64,000 nt of DNA from Roseivivax jejudonensis. GTDB taxonomy: Bacteria; Pseudomonadota; Alphaproteobacteria; Rhodobacterales; Rhodobacteraceae. The position numbers and the translations under genes were made by a program. Below are positions 54,047-64,000 of the stretch, piece after piece. The stretch spans positions 62,001 to 126,000 of the forward strand of contig NZ_FWFK01000004.1 in assembly GCF_900172265.1 (NCBI RefSeq), in the 5' to 3' direction. The number at the start of each line of letters is the position of its first letter. The first letter of the stretch is position 1. The notes under the pieces are model-generated. The model was not told the origin of the DNA, ran no database searches, and worked only from the letters and a program-made list of their open reading frames with translations.

Positions 54047-55525
54047 ATGCGATACCTGCGGCGAAGCCTCACCGGGCTTGTCCTGACGGCGTTGACGCTG
54101 GGCCTTCTGGTCTATGCGGGCGCGCTGGTGCGCGACGCGGTCGAGGCGCGGCTGACCGACGAGCCCGCGATCCCCGAGCGGCGCGAGCGGGTGTTCTCGG
54201 TCAACGTCGTCGCCGCCGAGGCCGAAACGATCACCCCCGTGCTGACGGCCTACGGCGAGGTGCGCAGCGCGCGCGAGCTCGAGATCCGCGCCGGCGCGTC
54301 CGGCCGGCTCGTCGAACTCGCCCCCGAAATGCAGGAGGGCGGACGGGTCGAGGCCGGACAGCTCCTCGCGCGCATCAATCCCGCCGACGCCGAGGCCGCG
54401 CTCGACCGCGCCGAGGCCGACCTGCAGGACGCCATGTCCGAGGAACGTGACGCCACCCGCGCGCTCGACCTCGCCGAAGCGAACCTCGAGGCGGCGGAGG
54501 CGCAGATCGCGCTATACGAGCGCGCGCTCGCACGGCAGACCGACCTGTCCGACCGTGGCGTCGGGTCGGCCGCCGCCGTCGAGGAGGCCGAGCTTCAGCT
54601 GGCCACCGGGCGCTCCGCCGTGATCCAGCGCCGGCAGGCGCTGGCCGAGGCCGAGGCGCGCCTGAACGCGACCGAGACCGCGATCCGTCGCGCGCGCCTC
54701 GCCGTCGCGGAGGCCGAGCGCGCGATCGAGGACACCGAGATCCGCGCGGGCTTCGCCGGCACGCTGGCCGAGGTCAGCGTCGTCGAGGGCCGGCTCGTGT
54801 CCGAAAGCGAACAGGTCGCCCGGCTGATCGATCCCGACGCCCTCGAGGTGGCATTCCGTGTCTCGACCGACGGCTATGCCCGCCTGATCGGCGACGACGG
54901 CGCGCTCGGACCGCTGCCGGTCACCGCCCGGCTCGACGTCTACGGCACCGACCTCACTGCGGACGGCCGGATCGACCGCTCCGCCGCCGCCGTGGCCGAG
55001 GGCGAGACCGGGCGCATGATCTACGCCGCGCTCGACCGCGCGCCGGGCTTCCGGCCGGGCGATTTCGTCACCGTCGAGGTCGCCGAGACCCCGATCGCCG
55101 ACCTTGCCCGGCTGCCGGCCACCGCGCTCGACGCCGCCGGCACGGTCCTGGCGATCGGCCCCGACGACCGGCTGGAGCTGGTGCCGGTCACCCTCCGCCG
55201 CCGGCAGGGCGACGACGTGCTGGTCGATGCCGGCCCGGTCGCCGACAGGCTCGTGGTGGCGCAGCGCACGCCGCTTCTCGGACCAGGGATCAAGGCGCGC
55301 CCGCTCGGCATCGCCGACCCGGAGACGACCGCCGCGGCGGAGGACGCGCCCGGCGCCGACACGCTCGTCGAACTGAGCGAGGAACGGCGCCAGCGCCTCG
55401 TGGCGTTTGTCGAATCGAACGGGCGGATGCCCGAGGACGCCAAGGCGCGCATCCTCGCCCAGCTTTCCGCGCCCGAGGTGCCCGCCGAGGTCGTCGCGCG
55501 GATCGAAGCCCGGATCGGGGGCTGA
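54047..55525 (+). CDS. RND efflux periplasmic adaptor
   Basis: A 492-residue membrane-fusion protein. One N-terminal membrane helix or uncleaved signal (about residues 8-30) is followed by a lipoyl half-motif, a long alpha-helical hairpin (about 115-225; coiled-coil, rich in Ala/Glu/Arg) and beta-barrel and membrane-proximal domains. A C-terminal extension (about 440-492) with [21 protein letters not shown] is longer than in AcrA. It bridges the permease to an outer-membrane channel, which is not encoded here. Confidence 0.9.
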   Translation: MRYLRRSLTGLVLTALTLGLLVYAGALVRDAVEARLTDEPAIPERRERVFSVNVVAAEAETITPVLTAYGEVRSARELEIRAGASGRLVELAPEMQEGGRVEAGQLLARINPADAEAALDRAEADLQDAMSEERDATRALDLAEANLEAAEAQIALYERALARQTDLSDRGVGSAAAVEEAELQLATGRSAVIQRRQALAEAEARLNATETAIRRARLAVAEAERAIEDTEIRAGFAGTLAEVSVVEGRLVSESEQVARLIDPDALEVAFRVSTDGYARLIGDDGALGPLPVTARLDVYGTDLTADGRIDRSAAAVAEGETGRMIYAALDRAPGFRPGDFVTVEVAETPIADLARLPATALDAAGTVLAIGPDDRLELVPVTLRRRQGDDVLVDAGPVADRLVVAQRTPLLGPGIKARPLGIADPETTAAAEDAPGADTLVELSEERRQRLVAFVESNGRMPEDAKARILAQLSAPEVPAEVVARIEARIGG

Positions 55526-55530
55526 GCCAC

Positions 55531-58500
55531 GTGGCCCGGTCCACCCCCGGCCCGCTCGGCGGCCTCTTCGGCTACTTCGTCCGCCACCGGACGATCGCCA
55601 ACCTGCTTCTGGTGCTGATGCTTGCCGCCGGTGCGCTCGCCGTGCCCAACATGCGCGCGCAGTTCTTCCCCGATGTCGTGATCGACGAGATCGACGTCGA
55701 CGTGAGATGGGAGGGCGCGGGCGCCGAAGACATCGACGCCGGCATCGTGCAGGTGCTCGATCCCGCGCTCGCCGCGGTCGAGGGCGTGACCCGCACGGAG
55801 GCCGAGAGCCGCGAGGGCAGCGCCGAGATCGAGGTCGAATTCGAACCGGGCTGGGACATGGCGCGGGCCGCCAACGACCTGCAACAGGCCGTGGACAGCG
55901 TCACCGAACTGCCCGACGACGCCGAGGATCCCGAAGTCAGCCGCAACAACTGGTTCGACCGCGTCACCGACGTCGTCGTGACCGGCCCGCTCGCGCCCGA
56001 GCAGATCGCCGGGATCGCCGACACCTTCGTGCAGCGCCTCTTCGAGGAGGGGATCACCGCCACCACGATCCGCGGGCTGTCGGCGCCGCGCACGGTGATC
56101 GAGGTGCCCTCGGCCAACCTCATCGCCTACGACGTCACGCTCGAGGAGATCGCGGCAGCCATCGGCGCCGAGGTCGACGCCGCCCCGGCCGGCGAGGTCA
56201 CCGGCGCCAACGCCCGCGTGCGCGCCGGGACCGAGAAACGCGCCGCCGACCAGATCGCCGGGATCGTCCTGCGCTCGAACCGCGACGGCACCAACCTGAC
56301 CGTCGGCGACGTGGCCCGGATCCGGGTCGAGGGCGTGGACCGGGTGCGCAGCTACTTCGTGGGCGAGAATCCCGCGATCTCGATCCGCATCGACCGCTCG
56401 GCCCGCGGCGACGCCATCGCGATCCAGCGACAGGCCGAGGAGATCGCCGCGGAGCTGAACGCCGAATTGCCCGCCGGCGCCGAGATCCAGCTGATCCGCA
56501 CCCGCGCGCAGGAGATCTCCGACCGGCTCGACATCCTCGTGGACAACGGGCTCGCCGGGCTCGCGCTGGTGGTGCTTCTGCTGTTTCTGTTCCTGAACGC
56601 GCGGGTCGCGTTCTGGGTGGCGGCCGGCATCCCGACGGCGATGTTCGCCGCGGTGGCGCTGATGTACGCCGCCGGGATCACGTTCAACATGATCTCGCTC
56701 TTCGCGCTGATCATCACGCTCGGCATCGTGGTCGACGACGCCATCGTCGTCGGCGAACACGCCGACCACCTGGTGCGCAAGGGACTGTCCCCCGAAGACG
56801 CGGCGACCCGCGCGGCACAGCGCATGGCGATGCCGGTCTTCTGCGCGACGCTGACCACCGTCATCGCGTTCTTCGGCCTGACCGCCATCGGCGGCCGGTT
56901 CGGGGAAATGATTGCCGACATCCCCTTCACGGTGATCGTCGTGCTGATCGCCAGCCTCTTCGAGTGCTTCCTGATCCTGCCGAACCACATGGCCCACGCG
57001 CTCAAGCACTCGGACAAGCGGCACTGGTACGACTGGCCGTCGCGGCAGGTCGACCGCGGCTTCCGCTGGGTCCGGGCGCAGCTCTTCCGCCCGCTGATGG
57101 CGGGCGTCATCGCCGGTCGCTACGTGGTGCTCGCCGGCGTCGTCGTGCTGCTGGCCGCGCAGGCGGCGCTGTTGATCCGCGGCGACGTGCCGTGGCGCTT
57201 CTTCAACGCGCCGGAACAGCCCTCGATCTCGGGCAATTTCGCGATGGCCCCGGGCGCGAGCCGCGAGGACAGCATCGCGATGATGCGCGAGATGCAGCGC
57301 GCCACCGCCGCCGTCGGCGCGCGCTATGCCGAAGAGCACGGCGCGGACCCCGTCGCCTTCGTGATGACCGAGATCGGCGGCACCACCGGCCGCGGCCTGT
57401 CGGGCACCGAGAGCAAGGATCCCGACCTTCTGGGCGCCATCACGATCGAGCTGATCCCGCGCGACGACCGCCCCTATTCGAGCTTCGCCTTCCTTGCCGA
57501 CCTGCAGGACGAGGTCGAGGAACACCCCCTCGCCGAGACCGTCAGCTTCCGCGGCTGGCGCTCCGGGCCGCAGGGCGACGCGCTCGACGTGCAGTTCTCG
57601 GGCGCCGACGCGGCGACGCTCAAGGCCGCGTCCGAGGACCTCAAGTCAGCGCTCGCGCGCTTTCCCGAGGTCTCGGCGGTCGAGGACAACCTGCCCTACG
57701 ACCAGGAAGAGCTGATCCTCGACCTGACGCCGCAGGGCGCCGCGCTCGGCTTCGATATCGACAGCCTCGGCCGTACCCTGCGCGCGCGGCTGGGCGGGAT
57801 CGAGGCGGCGACCTATCCGCTCGGCCCGCGCTCGGCCGAGATCCGCGTCGCGCTGCCCGAGGACGAGCTGACCGCCGATTTCCTCGAACGCACGCAGCTG
57901 CGCATGCCCTCGGGCGGCTACGTGGCGCTCGCCGATATCGTCGAGGTCGAGCGGCGCACCGGCTTTTCCACCGTGCGGCGCGAGAACGGCGTGCGGATGA
58001 TCTCGGTCATCGGCGACATCTCCGAGGACGATCCCGCCCGCGCCGCCGACATCAACCGCGCGCTCGAGGACGAGATCCTGCCGAGGATCGCGGCCGAGCG
58101 GCAGGTGGACTACACGCTGGCGGGCCTGTCAGAGGACGAAGCCGAGTTCCTCAGCGACGCGGCGACGGGCCTGATCCTCGTCCTTCTCGGGATCTACCTC
58201 GTGCTGGCCTGGGTCTTCGCCAGCTGGGCGCGGCCGCTCGTGGTGATGGCGATCATCCCCTTCGGCCTCGTGGGCACGATCTGGGGTCACAATGTCTGGG
58301 ACGTGCCGTTATCCATGTTCACCGTCGTCGGCCTGCTCGGCATGACCGGGATCATCATCAACGACTCGATCGTGCTCGTGACCACGATCGACGACTACGC
58401 CGAGGATCGCGGGATGATCCCGGCCATCATCGACGGCGCCGCCGACCGCCTGCGCCCGGTCCTGCTCACCACGCTGACGACCGTGCTCGGCCTCGCGCCG

Positions 58501-58923
58501 CTGCTCTACGAAGGCTCGAGCCAGGCGGAGTTCCTCAAGCCCACGGTCATCACGCTCTGCTACGGGCTGGGCTTCGGCATGGTGCTGGTCCTGCTCGTGG
58601 TGCCGGCGCTCCTGGCGATGGGCGAGGATTTCGCGCGCGCCCGCGCGGCCTTCCGGCGCGGGCTGCGGCACCGGGCCCGTCCGGCGCGGCTCGGCCATGT
58701 TGCGGGATTCGCGCTCGTGCTGGGCTGGCTCGCGGTGACGCTGGGCTGGGCGGCGGTGACCGGCGGTCTGCCCGGCCCGCTGGCGGGGCTGGTGCCCGGC
58801 ATGGGCCCGCTCGGCGCCGGATTCGCGCTCTTCGCGGCGGGAACGCTGGCGCTCGCGGCGGTGTTCTACCTCGCGGCGGCCCTCTGGATCGGCCTTGTCC
58901 GCCGGGCCGGCGCGGGCGCCTGA
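55531..58923 (+). CDS. RND efflux transporter permease
   Basis: An 1130-residue inner-membrane proton-driven exporter of the AcrB/HAE type. The 12-helix core with two large periplasmic loops is visible, and [17 protein letters not shown] in helix 4 carries the paired Asp residues of the proton relay. The second half repeats the pattern ([16 protein letters not shown]). Beyond residue about 1035 there is an extra hydrophobic region with two or three helices ([36 protein letters not shown]). The start is GTG at 55531, 5 bases after the adaptor's stop. Substrate unknown. Confidence 0.93.
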   Translation: MARSTPGPLGGLFGYFVRHRTIANLLLVLMLAAGALAVPNMRAQFFPDVVIDEIDVDVRWEGAGAEDIDAGIVQVLDPALAAVEGVTRTEAESREGSAEIEVEFEPGWDMARAANDLQQAVDSVTELPDDAEDPEVSRNNWFDRVTDVVVTGPLAPEQIAGIADTFVQRLFEEGITATTIRGLSAPRTVIEVPSANLIAYDVTLEEIAAAIGAEVDAAPAGEVTGANARVRAGTEKRAADQIAGIVLRSNRDGTNLTVGDVARIRVEGVDRVRSYFVGENPAISIRIDRSARGDAIAIQRQAEEIAAELNAELPAGAEIQLIRTRAQEISDRLDILVDNGLAGLALVVLLLFLFLNARVAFWVAAGIPTAMFAAVALMYAAGITFNMISLFALIITLGIVVDDAIVVGEHADHLVRKGLSPEDAATRAAQRMAMPVFCATLTTVIAFFGLTAIGGRFGEMIADIPFTVIVVLIASLFECFLILPNHMAHALKHSDKRHWYDWPSRQVDRGFRWVRAQLFRPLMAGVIAGRYVVLAGVVVLLAAQAALLIRGDVPWRFFNAPEQPSISGNFAMAPGASREDSIAMMREMQRATAAVGARYAEEHGADPVAFVMTEIGGTTGRGLSGTESKDPDLLGAITIELIPRDDRPYSSFAFLADLQDEVEEHPLAETVSFRGWRSGPQGDALDVQFSGADAATLKAASEDLKSALARFPEVSAVEDNLPYDQEELILDLTPQGAALGFDIDSLGRTLRARLGGIEAATYPLGPRSAEIRVALPEDELTADFLERTQLRMPSGGYVALADIVEVERRTGFSTVRRENGVRMISVIGDISEDDPARAADINRALEDEILPRIAAERQVDYTLAGLSEDEAEFLSDAATGLILVLLGIYLVLAWVFASWARPLVVMAIIPFGLVGTIWGHNVWDVPLSMFTVVGLLGMTGIIINDSIVLVTTIDDYAEDRGMIPAIIDGAADRLRPVLLTTLTTVLGLAPLLYEGSSQAEFLKPTVITLCYGLGFGMVLVLLVVPALLAMGEDFARARAAFRRGLRHRARPARLGHVAGFALVLGWLAVTLGWAAVTGGLPGPLAGLVPGMGPLGAGFALFAAGTLALAAVFYLAAALWIGLVRRAGAGA

Positions 58924-58994
58924 GCCCCGGCCTTGCCGCTCCGGCGCCCGGTCGCTACAACCTTGCCGACCCGATGCCGGAGACCGCGCCGACC

Positions 58995-59945
58995 ATGCGT
59001 TTCGACCACCGCCACCTGCTCGGCATCGAGGCCCTGCGCCCCGACGAGATCGCGACGCTCCTGGACCTCGCCGACCGCTACGTCACCCTCGGCCGCCAGC
59101 AGGAAAAACACGCGAGCCTCCTGGCCGGGCGCACGCAGATCAACATGTTCTTCGAGGCGTCGACGCGCACGCAGGCGAGCTTCGAGCTCGCCGGCAAGCG
59201 CATGGGCGCCGACGTGATGTCGATGCCGATGCAGGCCTCGTCGATCAAGAAGGGCGAGACGCTGATCGACACCGCGCTCACGCTCAACGCGATGCATCCC
59301 GATCTCCTGGTCGTGCGCCACCCGCATTCCGGCGCGGTCGCGCTGCTGTCGCAGAAGGTCAACTGCGCCGTCATCAATGCCGGGGACGGCCGGCACGAGC
59401 ACCCGACGCAGGCCCTGCTCGACGCGCTGACCATCCGCCGCCGCAAGGGACGGCTGCACCGCCTGACCGTGGCGATCTGCGGCGACATCGCCCACAGCCG
59501 CGTCGCGCGCTCCAACATCCTGCTTCTGCACAAGATGGAGAACCGCGTGCGCCTCGTCGGTCCGCCCACGCTGATGCCCGCGGGGATCGAGGATTTCGGT
59601 GTCGAGGTCACCCACGACATGGCCCGCGGGCTCGAGGGCGCGGACGTGGTGATGATGCTGCGCCTCCAGCGCGAGCGCATGGACGGCGGCTTCATCCCGT
59701 CCGAACGCGAATACTACCACCGCTACGGGCTCGACGCCGAAAAGCTCGCCGCCGCCAAGGAGGACGCCATCGTGATGCATCCCGGCCCGATGAACCGCGG
59801 CGTGGAAATCGACGGCACGCTTGCCGACGACATCAACCGCTCGGTGATCCAGGAACAGGTCGAGATGGGCGTTGCCGTGCGGATGGCGGCGATGGACGTG
59901 CTCGCCCGCAACCTGCGCGCCCGCCCCTCCGAGGTGATGGCATGA
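58995..59945 (+). CDS. pyrB: Aspartate carbamoyltransferase catalytic subunit
   Basis: A 316-residue ATCase that joins carbamoyl phosphate and aspartate in pyrimidine synthesis. The carbamoyl-phosphate site [20 protein letters not shown], the HPTQALLD motif, the 80s-loop-like [10 protein letters not shown] segment and [12 protein letters not shown] are all intact, so it should be active. ATG 58995 ([12 protein letters not shown]) matches family N-termini; ATG 58974 is an alternative. The stop overlaps the next gene (ATGA). It heads a coupled pyrB-orf-pyrC-plsY run and has no pyrI. Confidence 0.95.
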   Translation: MRFDHRHLLGIEALRPDEIATLLDLADRYVTLGRQQEKHASLLAGRTQINMFFEASTRTQASFELAGKRMGADVMSMPMQASSIKKGETLIDTALTLNAMHPDLLVVRHPHSGAVALLSQKVNCAVINAGDGRHEHPTQALLDALTIRRRKGRLHRLTVAICGDIAHSRVARSNILLLHKMENRVRLVGPPTLMPAGIEDFGVEVTHDMARGLEGADVVMMLRLQRERMDGGFIPSEREYYHRYGLDAEKLAAAKEDAIVMHPGPMNRGVEIDGTLADDINRSVIQEQVEMGVAVRMAAMDVLARNLRARPSEVMA

Positions 59946-60493
59946 GCACCGAGATCGAGATCCGTGCCGGCGAGACCGGGATCACCCGCGTCTTCCACCT
60001 CGACCTGCCGGCCGAGGCGATCGCCCGCTTCACCGACCAGGCCGGGACCGGCGAATGGCCGGTCAAGTACGCACTCGGCGCCGACGCACTGCGCGCCGAC
60101 TTCGTCGAGCTTGTATCGATCCGCGATCTGGGCCCGATGCCGCTCTCGGCCTACCTCGCCGAGGCGCACGACCTCTCCGCTCCCGAACGCGACCGCGCCG
60201 CACGCGAGCTCGACGGGCTGCGGGGGCATGTCCTGATCCTGCCCTCGCAGGCCTTCGACCGCACCGCGCAGACGCTGCGGGTCGGCTCGCCGCTGCGCTT
60301 CGTCGGCGCCTTCGGCGAACACGACCGCTCGCCGGCCGCCGCGCCCCTGCGCAGCGCCGCCGCCGAGGGCAGCGCCGCGGCCGAGACCGGCGCGGCCCAG
60401 CCGGACCAGCGTTCGCCGCTCCTGCGGGCGCTCGCGATCGTGGTCCTCGCGCTCTTGCTCGGCGTTGTCGCCGTCCTCCTGGTCCCGGCATGA
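59942..60493 (+). CDS. Membrane-anchored hypothetical protein in the pyr operon
   Basis: A 183-residue protein with a soluble N-terminal domain (about residues 1-125), an Ala-rich linker and one C-terminal membrane helix (about 160-181, [22 protein letters not shown]). It overlaps pyrB and pyrC by ATGA at both ends, so it is made in step with them. No family is recognised. It could tether or accompany the ATCase/dihydroorotase complex at the membrane; that is inference. Confidence 0.72.
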   Translation: MSTEIEIRAGETGITRVFHLDLPAEAIARFTDQAGTGEWPVKYALGADALRADFVELVSIRDLGPMPLSAYLAEAHDLSAPERDRAARELDGLRGHVLILPSQAFDRTAQTLRVGSPLRFVGAFGEHDRSPAAAPLRSAAAEGSAAAETGAAQPDQRSPLLRALAIVVLALLLGVVAVLLVPA

Positions 60494-61809
60494 CCCCGAC
60501 AGAGCTTCGCGTGACCCCGACCCTCATCACCGACGCCCGGCTGATCGACCCGGAGGCCGACACCATCCGCGAGGGGGCCGTGCTGATCGAGCGCGGCGCC
60601 ATCGCCGAGGTGTTCGACACCCCCGAGCCCGACATCCCGACCGATCGCGTGCCGTCCGAGGCCCGCCGCGACGCCCGCGGGCGCTTTCTCGCGCCCGGCA
60701 TCGTCGATATCGGCGTGAAGGTCTGCGAACCCGGCGAACGCCACAAGGAAAGCTACAAGACCGCCGGCGACGCCGCGGCGGCCGGCGGCGTGACCACCAT
60801 CGTCACCCGCCCCGACACCGATCCGGCCATCGACACGCCCGAGACGCTGGAGTTCATCCGCCGCCGGGCGCGCGAGGTCGCGCGCGTCCACGTGCTTCCG
60901 ATGGCCGCGCTCACCAAGGGGCGCGAGGGCCGGGAAATGACCGAGATCGGCTTCCTGATGGATGCCGGCGCGGTGGCCTTCACCGATTGCGACCGCGTGG
61001 TGACCGACACCAAGGTGCTGTCGCGCGCGATGACCTACGCCGCCGGGCTCGGCGCGCTGATCGTCAGCCATCCGCAAGAGCCCGGGCTCAGCCGCGGCGC
61101 GGCGGCGACGTCGGGCAAGTTCGCCTCGCTCCGCGGCCTGCCCACGGTGTCGCCGATGGCCGAACGCATGGGCCTCGACCGCGACATCGCCCTGGTGGAG
61201 ATGACCGGCGCGCGGCTCCACGCCGACCAGATCACCGCGGCCCGCGCCCTGCCCTCGCTGCAGCGGGCCAAGCGCAACGGCTTCGACGTCACCGCCGGCA
61301 CCTCGATGCACCACCTGACGTTGAACGAGCTCGACGTCGCGGACTACCGCACCTTCTTCAAGGTGAAGCCGCCGCTTCGGTCCGAGGACGACCGGCAGGC
61401 GATCATCGACGCGGTGAAGACCGGCCTGATCGACACGGTGTCGTCGATGCACACCCCGCAGGACGAGGAATCCAAGCGCCTGCCGTTCGAGGAGGCCGCC
61501 TCCGGCGCCGTCGGGCTCGAGACGATGCTGCCCGTGCTCCTGCGTCTCTACCATTCCGAAGAGCTGCCCCTGCCCGCGCTGTTCCGCGCGCTGTCGCTGA
61601 ACCCGGCGCGTCGGCTGGGGCTCGACACCGGGCGCCTCGCCGCCGGGGCGCCGGCCGATCTCGTGCTCTTCGACGCCGACAAGCCCTTCATCCTCGACCG
61701 GTTCAAGCTGCGCTCGAAGTCCAAGAACACGCCATTTGACGGGGCGCGGCTGCAGGGTAAGGTGCTCGCGACCTACGTCGCCGGATCCCCTGTCTTCGAG
61801 GCCGACTGA
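60490..61809 (+). CDS. pyrC: Dihydroorotase homologue, probably inactive (PyrX-like)
   Basis: A 439-residue protein of the type I dihydroorotase fold, recognisable by DAAAAGGVTTIVTRPDT, ASITT-like MAALTKG, KVKPPLRSEDDRQAI and GSET-like GLETMLP. Key residues are lost, however: the metal-binding HxH is DIGVKV, and the catalytic DHAPH-type block is SMHTPQ, with no Asp. Such degenerate PyrC partners (PyrX) support the ATCase oligomer structurally in Pseudomonas and relatives. A true dihydroorotase should be encoded elsewhere. It is coupled to upstream genes and abuts plsY with no gap. Confidence 0.88.
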   Translation: MTPTELRVTPTLITDARLIDPEADTIREGAVLIERGAIAEVFDTPEPDIPTDRVPSEARRDARGRFLAPGIVDIGVKVCEPGERHKESYKTAGDAAAAGGVTTIVTRPDTDPAIDTPETLEFIRRRAREVARVHVLPMAALTKGREGREMTEIGFLMDAGAVAFTDCDRVVTDTKVLSRAMTYAAGLGALIVSHPQEPGLSRGAAATSGKFASLRGLPTVSPMAERMGLDRDIALVEMTGARLHADQITAARALPSLQRAKRNGFDVTAGTSMHHLTLNELDVADYRTFFKVKPPLRSEDDRQAIIDAVKTGLIDTVSSMHTPQDEESKRLPFEEAASGAVGLETMLPVLLRLYHSEELPLPALFRALSLNPARRLGLDTGRLAAGAPADLVLFDADKPFILDRFKLRSKSKNTPFDGARLQGKVLATYVAGSPVFEAD

Positions 61810-62418
61810 ATGCCAGCGATCGACTCCGCGCCGCTGATCCTCGTTCTCTGGGCATGCATCGGCTATCTCCTCGGGTCGGTGCCCTTCGGCCTCGTCATCA
61901 CGCGGGCGATGGGGCTGACCGATCCGCGCACGATCGGCTCGGGCAATATCGGCGCGACGAACGTGCTGCGCACCGGATCGAAACTCGCAGGCGCGTCCAC
62001 GCTGATCCTCGATGCGGTGAAGGGCGCGGTCGCGGTGCTGCTCGCGCGCTTTGCGGCGGGCGACGACAGCGCGCAGATCGCCGGGCTCGCGGCGTTCATA
62101 GGGCATTGCTACCCGGTCTGGCTGCGCTTCGTCGGCGGCAAGGGCGTGGCGACCTTCCTCGGCGTAATGCTGGCGATGATCTGGCCCGTGGGGCTGCTCA
62201 CCTGTGCGACCTGGATCGCCGGCGTTGCGCTGACCCGCGTATCGAGCGTCGGCGCGCTGACGGCGGCGATCCTGTCGGCCGGCTGGGCGATGCTGATCGG
62301 CCGCTTCGATGCGGTGCTGGTGATCGTGCTGATGACGCTCCTGATGATCTGGCGTCACCGCCAGAACATCGCGCGCCTGCGCGCCGGCACCGAACCGCGG
62401 CTTGGCGAACGGCCCTAG
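61810..62418 (+). CDS. plsY: Acyl-phosphate glycerol-3-phosphate acyltransferase PlsY
   Basis: A 202-residue inner-membrane enzyme with about five helices that transfers acyl groups from acyl-phosphate to glycerol-3-phosphate, the first step of phospholipid synthesis. YLLGSVPFGLVI, the IGSGNIGATNVLRTG loop, GHCYPVWLRFVGGKGVATFLG and the C-terminal WRHRQNIARLRAGTEPRLG are diagnostic. The ATG follows the pyrC stop directly. Confidence 0.96.
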   Translation: MPAIDSAPLILVLWACIGYLLGSVPFGLVITRAMGLTDPRTIGSGNIGATNVLRTGSKLAGASTLILDAVKGAVAVLLARFAAGDDSAQIAGLAAFIGHCYPVWLRFVGGKGVATFLGVMLAMIWPVGLLTCATWIAGVALTRVSSVGALTAAILSAGWAMLIGRFDAVLVIVLMTLLMIWRHRQNIARLRAGTEPRLGERP

Positions 62419-62601
62419 CCGCGGCGATCCGGCACCCCTAACGCTCGGCAGGCGTCAGCCGATCCACGGCCCGTGTGAGAGCGGCAGAAATAGCCCGAGC
62501 GCCATCGGGTGCACGCCGCCGCGTCGCGGACGCGACGCGTACACCGCCGCCCAGGATCGCAAGCGTGACCGGCCCCTCGCATTCAGGCGAAAGATGCGCG
62601 C

Positions 62602-63204
62602 TCAGGCCTCGTCGTCGCTCGTGCCGTAGCGCTGGAACAGGCCGCCCTGCGTCATGAAGAACAGGAACAGCGCCGCCGTCAGTCCGAAGGTCTTGAAGTA
62701 GACCCAAGCCTCGGTCGACATCGTGCGCCACACGATCTCGTTCGCGAGCGCCAGCGCGAAGAAGAAGACCGTGACCCGCTTGGTCAGGATCATCCAGCCC
62801 TCGTCGCGCAGCGGGACCATTCCCTCCATCACCACGCGCAGCCAGCTCTGCCCGCGCAGGAGCCCCGCGCCGAGAATACCGCCGAAGATCAGGTAGATGA
62901 GCGTCGGCTTCATCTTGAAGAACCGCTCGTCGTTGAGCCAGACCGACAGCCCGCCGAACACCACGATCAGCACGACGGTGACCACCTGCATCCGGCTCAG
63001 GTGCCCCGTCAGCCACCACAGAACGCCGGTCGCGGCCACCATCACCGGCACGAAACCCGCGGTCACCACGATGAACCCGTCATAGGCCGTGCCGCCGATG
63101 TCGAAGGTGCGGTCCTTCAGCAGCAGGTAGGCGACGAAGAAGGCCACCACCGGCCCGAGCTCGAGCGCGCTCTTGAGAAACGGGGAAATCTCGCGGTTCT
63201 GCAT
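62602..63204 (-). CDS. yciB: YciB/IspZ-family inner-membrane septation protein
   Basis: A 200-residue membrane protein with about five helices. LELGPVVAFFVAYL, KPTLIYLIFGGILGAGLL and ANEIVWRTMSTEAWVYFKTFGL identify the YciB/septation protein A family, implicated in cell-envelope and septum integrity. The C-terminus is charged (RYGTSDDEA). GGAGGTGAGACATG at the start gives a strong ribosome-binding site. It lies 30 bases downstream of the EamA gene on the same strand. The 183 bases beyond its stop hold no gene I can support. Confidence 0.92.
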   Translation of the reverse strand: MQNREISPFLKSALELGPVVAFFVAYLLLKDRTFDIGGTAYDGFIVVTAGFVPVMVAATGVLWWLTGHLSRMQVVTVVLIVVFGGLSVWLNDERFFKMKPTLIYLIFGGILGAGLLRGQSWLRVVMEGMVPLRDEGWMILTKRVTVFFFALALANEIVWRTMSTEAWVYFKTFGLTAALFLFFMTQGGLFQRYGTSDDEA

Positions 63205-63234
63205 GTCTCACCTCCGGATGGCGATATGGGGCAC

Positions 63235-64000
63235 TCAGCCGCCGAACTCAACGATCACCGCACCGAGCGCGATCAGTGCCATCAGCGCGATGCGGCGCGG
63301 GCCCACCGTCTCGCCCAGCGCGAGCCAGCCGATCAGCGCCGCGAAGACGGTCGAGGTCTCGCGCAGCACCGCCGCCTCGCCCACCTTGTCGAGCCGGGTC
63401 GCCAGCATGATCGAGCCGAAGCTGGCGAAGGCCACGAGCCCGCCCACGACCCCGCGCAGTGCCAGCGGGCGCCACGGCACCGCCGCCATCGTGCGCCCGC
63501 GCCGGAGCGCGACAAGCGGCATCACGATCCCGTCGAGCATGAAGAACCACGCGAGGAACGTGAACGGATCGGCTGTCGCGCGGATGCCGTAGGCGTCGTA
63601 GGTCGTGTAGAGCGCGACGAAGCCCCCCGTCGCCACGGCAAAGGCCAGAGCGGGCCCGAGCGTCGCGCGGTCCTGCACCAGGAACAGGTAGTTGTAGACC
63701 GCGAGGCCGAAGATCCCGCTCATCAGCACGGCGATGCCGAGCCATTGCAGCGGCGCGAACGTCTCGCCGAAGATCAGATAGGCGCCGATCACCGCGAAGA
63801 ACGGTCCCGTGCCGCGCACGACCGGGTACACGACGGTGTAGGCACCGCGGCTGTAGGCGAGCGCCTGCAGGAACTTGTAGAGCGTGTGGATCACGAAGGC
63901 GCCGGCGAAGATCGGCCACATGTGCGGCTCGGGCCACGGCACCACGAAGAACGCGAACGGCGCGGCCATCAGCCCGTAGGAGGCGTCGATCGCCCCACGC
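63235..64000 (-). CDS. EamA/DMT-family transporter, 5' end cut by window
   Basis: A drug/metabolite transporter-type membrane protein. At least 255 residues are visible with about nine helices; the halves end in EAM-like motifs: YPVVRGTGPFFAVIGAYLIFGE and LRETSTVFAALIGWLALGE. The frame continues without a stop through the window edge (residues preceding MAAPFAFF are RGAIDASYGL), so the ATG at 63969 is internal and the true start lies outside. Substrate unknown. It is probably cotranscribed with yciB. Confidence 0.87.
   Translation of the reverse strand, partial: RGAIDASYGLMAAPFAFFVVPWPEPHMWPIFAGAFVIHTLYKFLQALAYSRGAYTVVYPVVRGTGPFFAVIGAYLIFGETFAPLQWLGIAVLMSGIFGLAVYNYLFLVQDRATLGPALAFAVATGGFVALYTTYDAYGIRATADPFTFLAWFFMLDGIVMPLVALRRGRTMAAVPWRPLALRGVVGGLVAFASFGSIMLATRLDKVGEAAVLRETSTVFAALIGWLALGETVGPRRIALMALIALGAVIVEFGG

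Noticed and set aside
55407-59945. A 1512-codon open frame on the plus strand running through the RND permease into pyrB
   Set aside because: Only its last 316 codons are PyrB. The rest is the wrong frame of the permease gene: Arg/Pro/Gly-rich sequence kept open by high GC at codon position three.
62438-62601. A minus-strand frame downstream of yciB ending LTPAER
   Set aside because: No ATG or GTG start in this stretch; the frame is open only because it continues as a shadow of yciB. A remnant gene cannot be excluded.

Overview
The window is a GC-rich chromosomal segment, almost wall-to-wall with genes, from an alphaproteobacterium. It is most likely a member of Rhodobacterales/Rhodobacteraceae (Roseobacter-like). 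This rests on a divergent fnrL/hemN pair, fused-subunit pntA plus pntB, a DUF3422 protein, a Hint-domain RTX protein, DUF1127 next to a LysR gene, YtoQ, YrhK and DUF2256 proteins, and a CobN/S/T-type cobaltochelatase subunit. I see no phage, transposase, plasmid or CRISPR signature and no tRNA. The one structural RNA gene is RNase P RNA.

Layout. 0.1-3.2 kb: FnrL and HemN diverge from a perfect FNR box, followed by YtoQ and a small secreted protein. 3.2-9 kb: pheT and pheS, split by a YrhK protein, a methyltransferase and an inverted glycosyltransferase. 9-14.7 kb: DUF3422, a small membrane protein, proton-translocating transhydrogenase (pntA-pntB) and a membrane methyltransferase. 14.9-18.4 kb: malate synthase G, a GlcG-like protein and a glutamine-amidotransferase-fold hydrolase. 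18.4-22.7 kb: an RTX/Hint protein, an SDR dehydrogenase, a 48-residue DUF2256 protein and a small membrane protein. 22.8-31.9 kb: PepN, an acyltransferase, a lytic transglycosylase, an unrecognised 407-residue protein, GatB, a DUF4177-like protein, BolA and a J-domain protein. 32.1-34.7 kb: a minus-strand unit encoding an ECF sigma factor, its anti-sigma factor, a fasciclin protein and exported MsrB. 34.9-40.6 kb: CobS with an overlapping small secreted protein, an M48 lipoprotein protease, 5-formyl-THF cyclo-ligase coupled to MgtE, and guanine deaminase. 40.7-47.6 kb: a CAP-domain protein, HisN-like phosphatase, XRE regulator, quinone oxidoreductase, LysR, DUF1127, BI-1/YccA, GNAT, L33 and rnpB. 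47.6-54 kb: an alpha/beta-hydrolase lacking the nucleophile, a YhiN-like flavoprotein, an unrecognised protein, YqgE, a DsbD-N-like protein, uracil-DNA glycosylase, a membrane protein and MoaB. 54-59 kb: an RND efflux adaptor and permease. 59-62.4 kb: pyrB, a membrane-anchored unknown, a degenerate dihydroorotase and plsY, tightly coupled. 62.6-64 kb: YciB and an EamA transporter cut by the window end.

How the genes work together. Many neighbours are translationally coupled by ATGA or GTGA overlaps: sigma/anti-sigma; cobS/orf; mgtE/fau; udg/orf/moaB; pyrB/orf/pyrC. Central metabolism dominates: NADPH supply, glyoxylate/glycolate use, haem, pyrimidine and phospholipid synthesis, and translation.

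The most interesting signals are (i) a three-copy 3' element made of a variable but perfect GC hairpin followed by a conserved AGTATTTCGGCCAAGAAG box, always just downstream of a plus-strand gene; (ii) the SigK/RskA/fasciclin/MsrB-like unit lying between the J-domain gene and cobS; (iii) a PyrC homologue that has lost its metal-binding HxH and catalytic Asp, in a coupled pyr operon; and (iv) a fnrL/hemN intergenic region whose geometry predicts leaderless transcripts.
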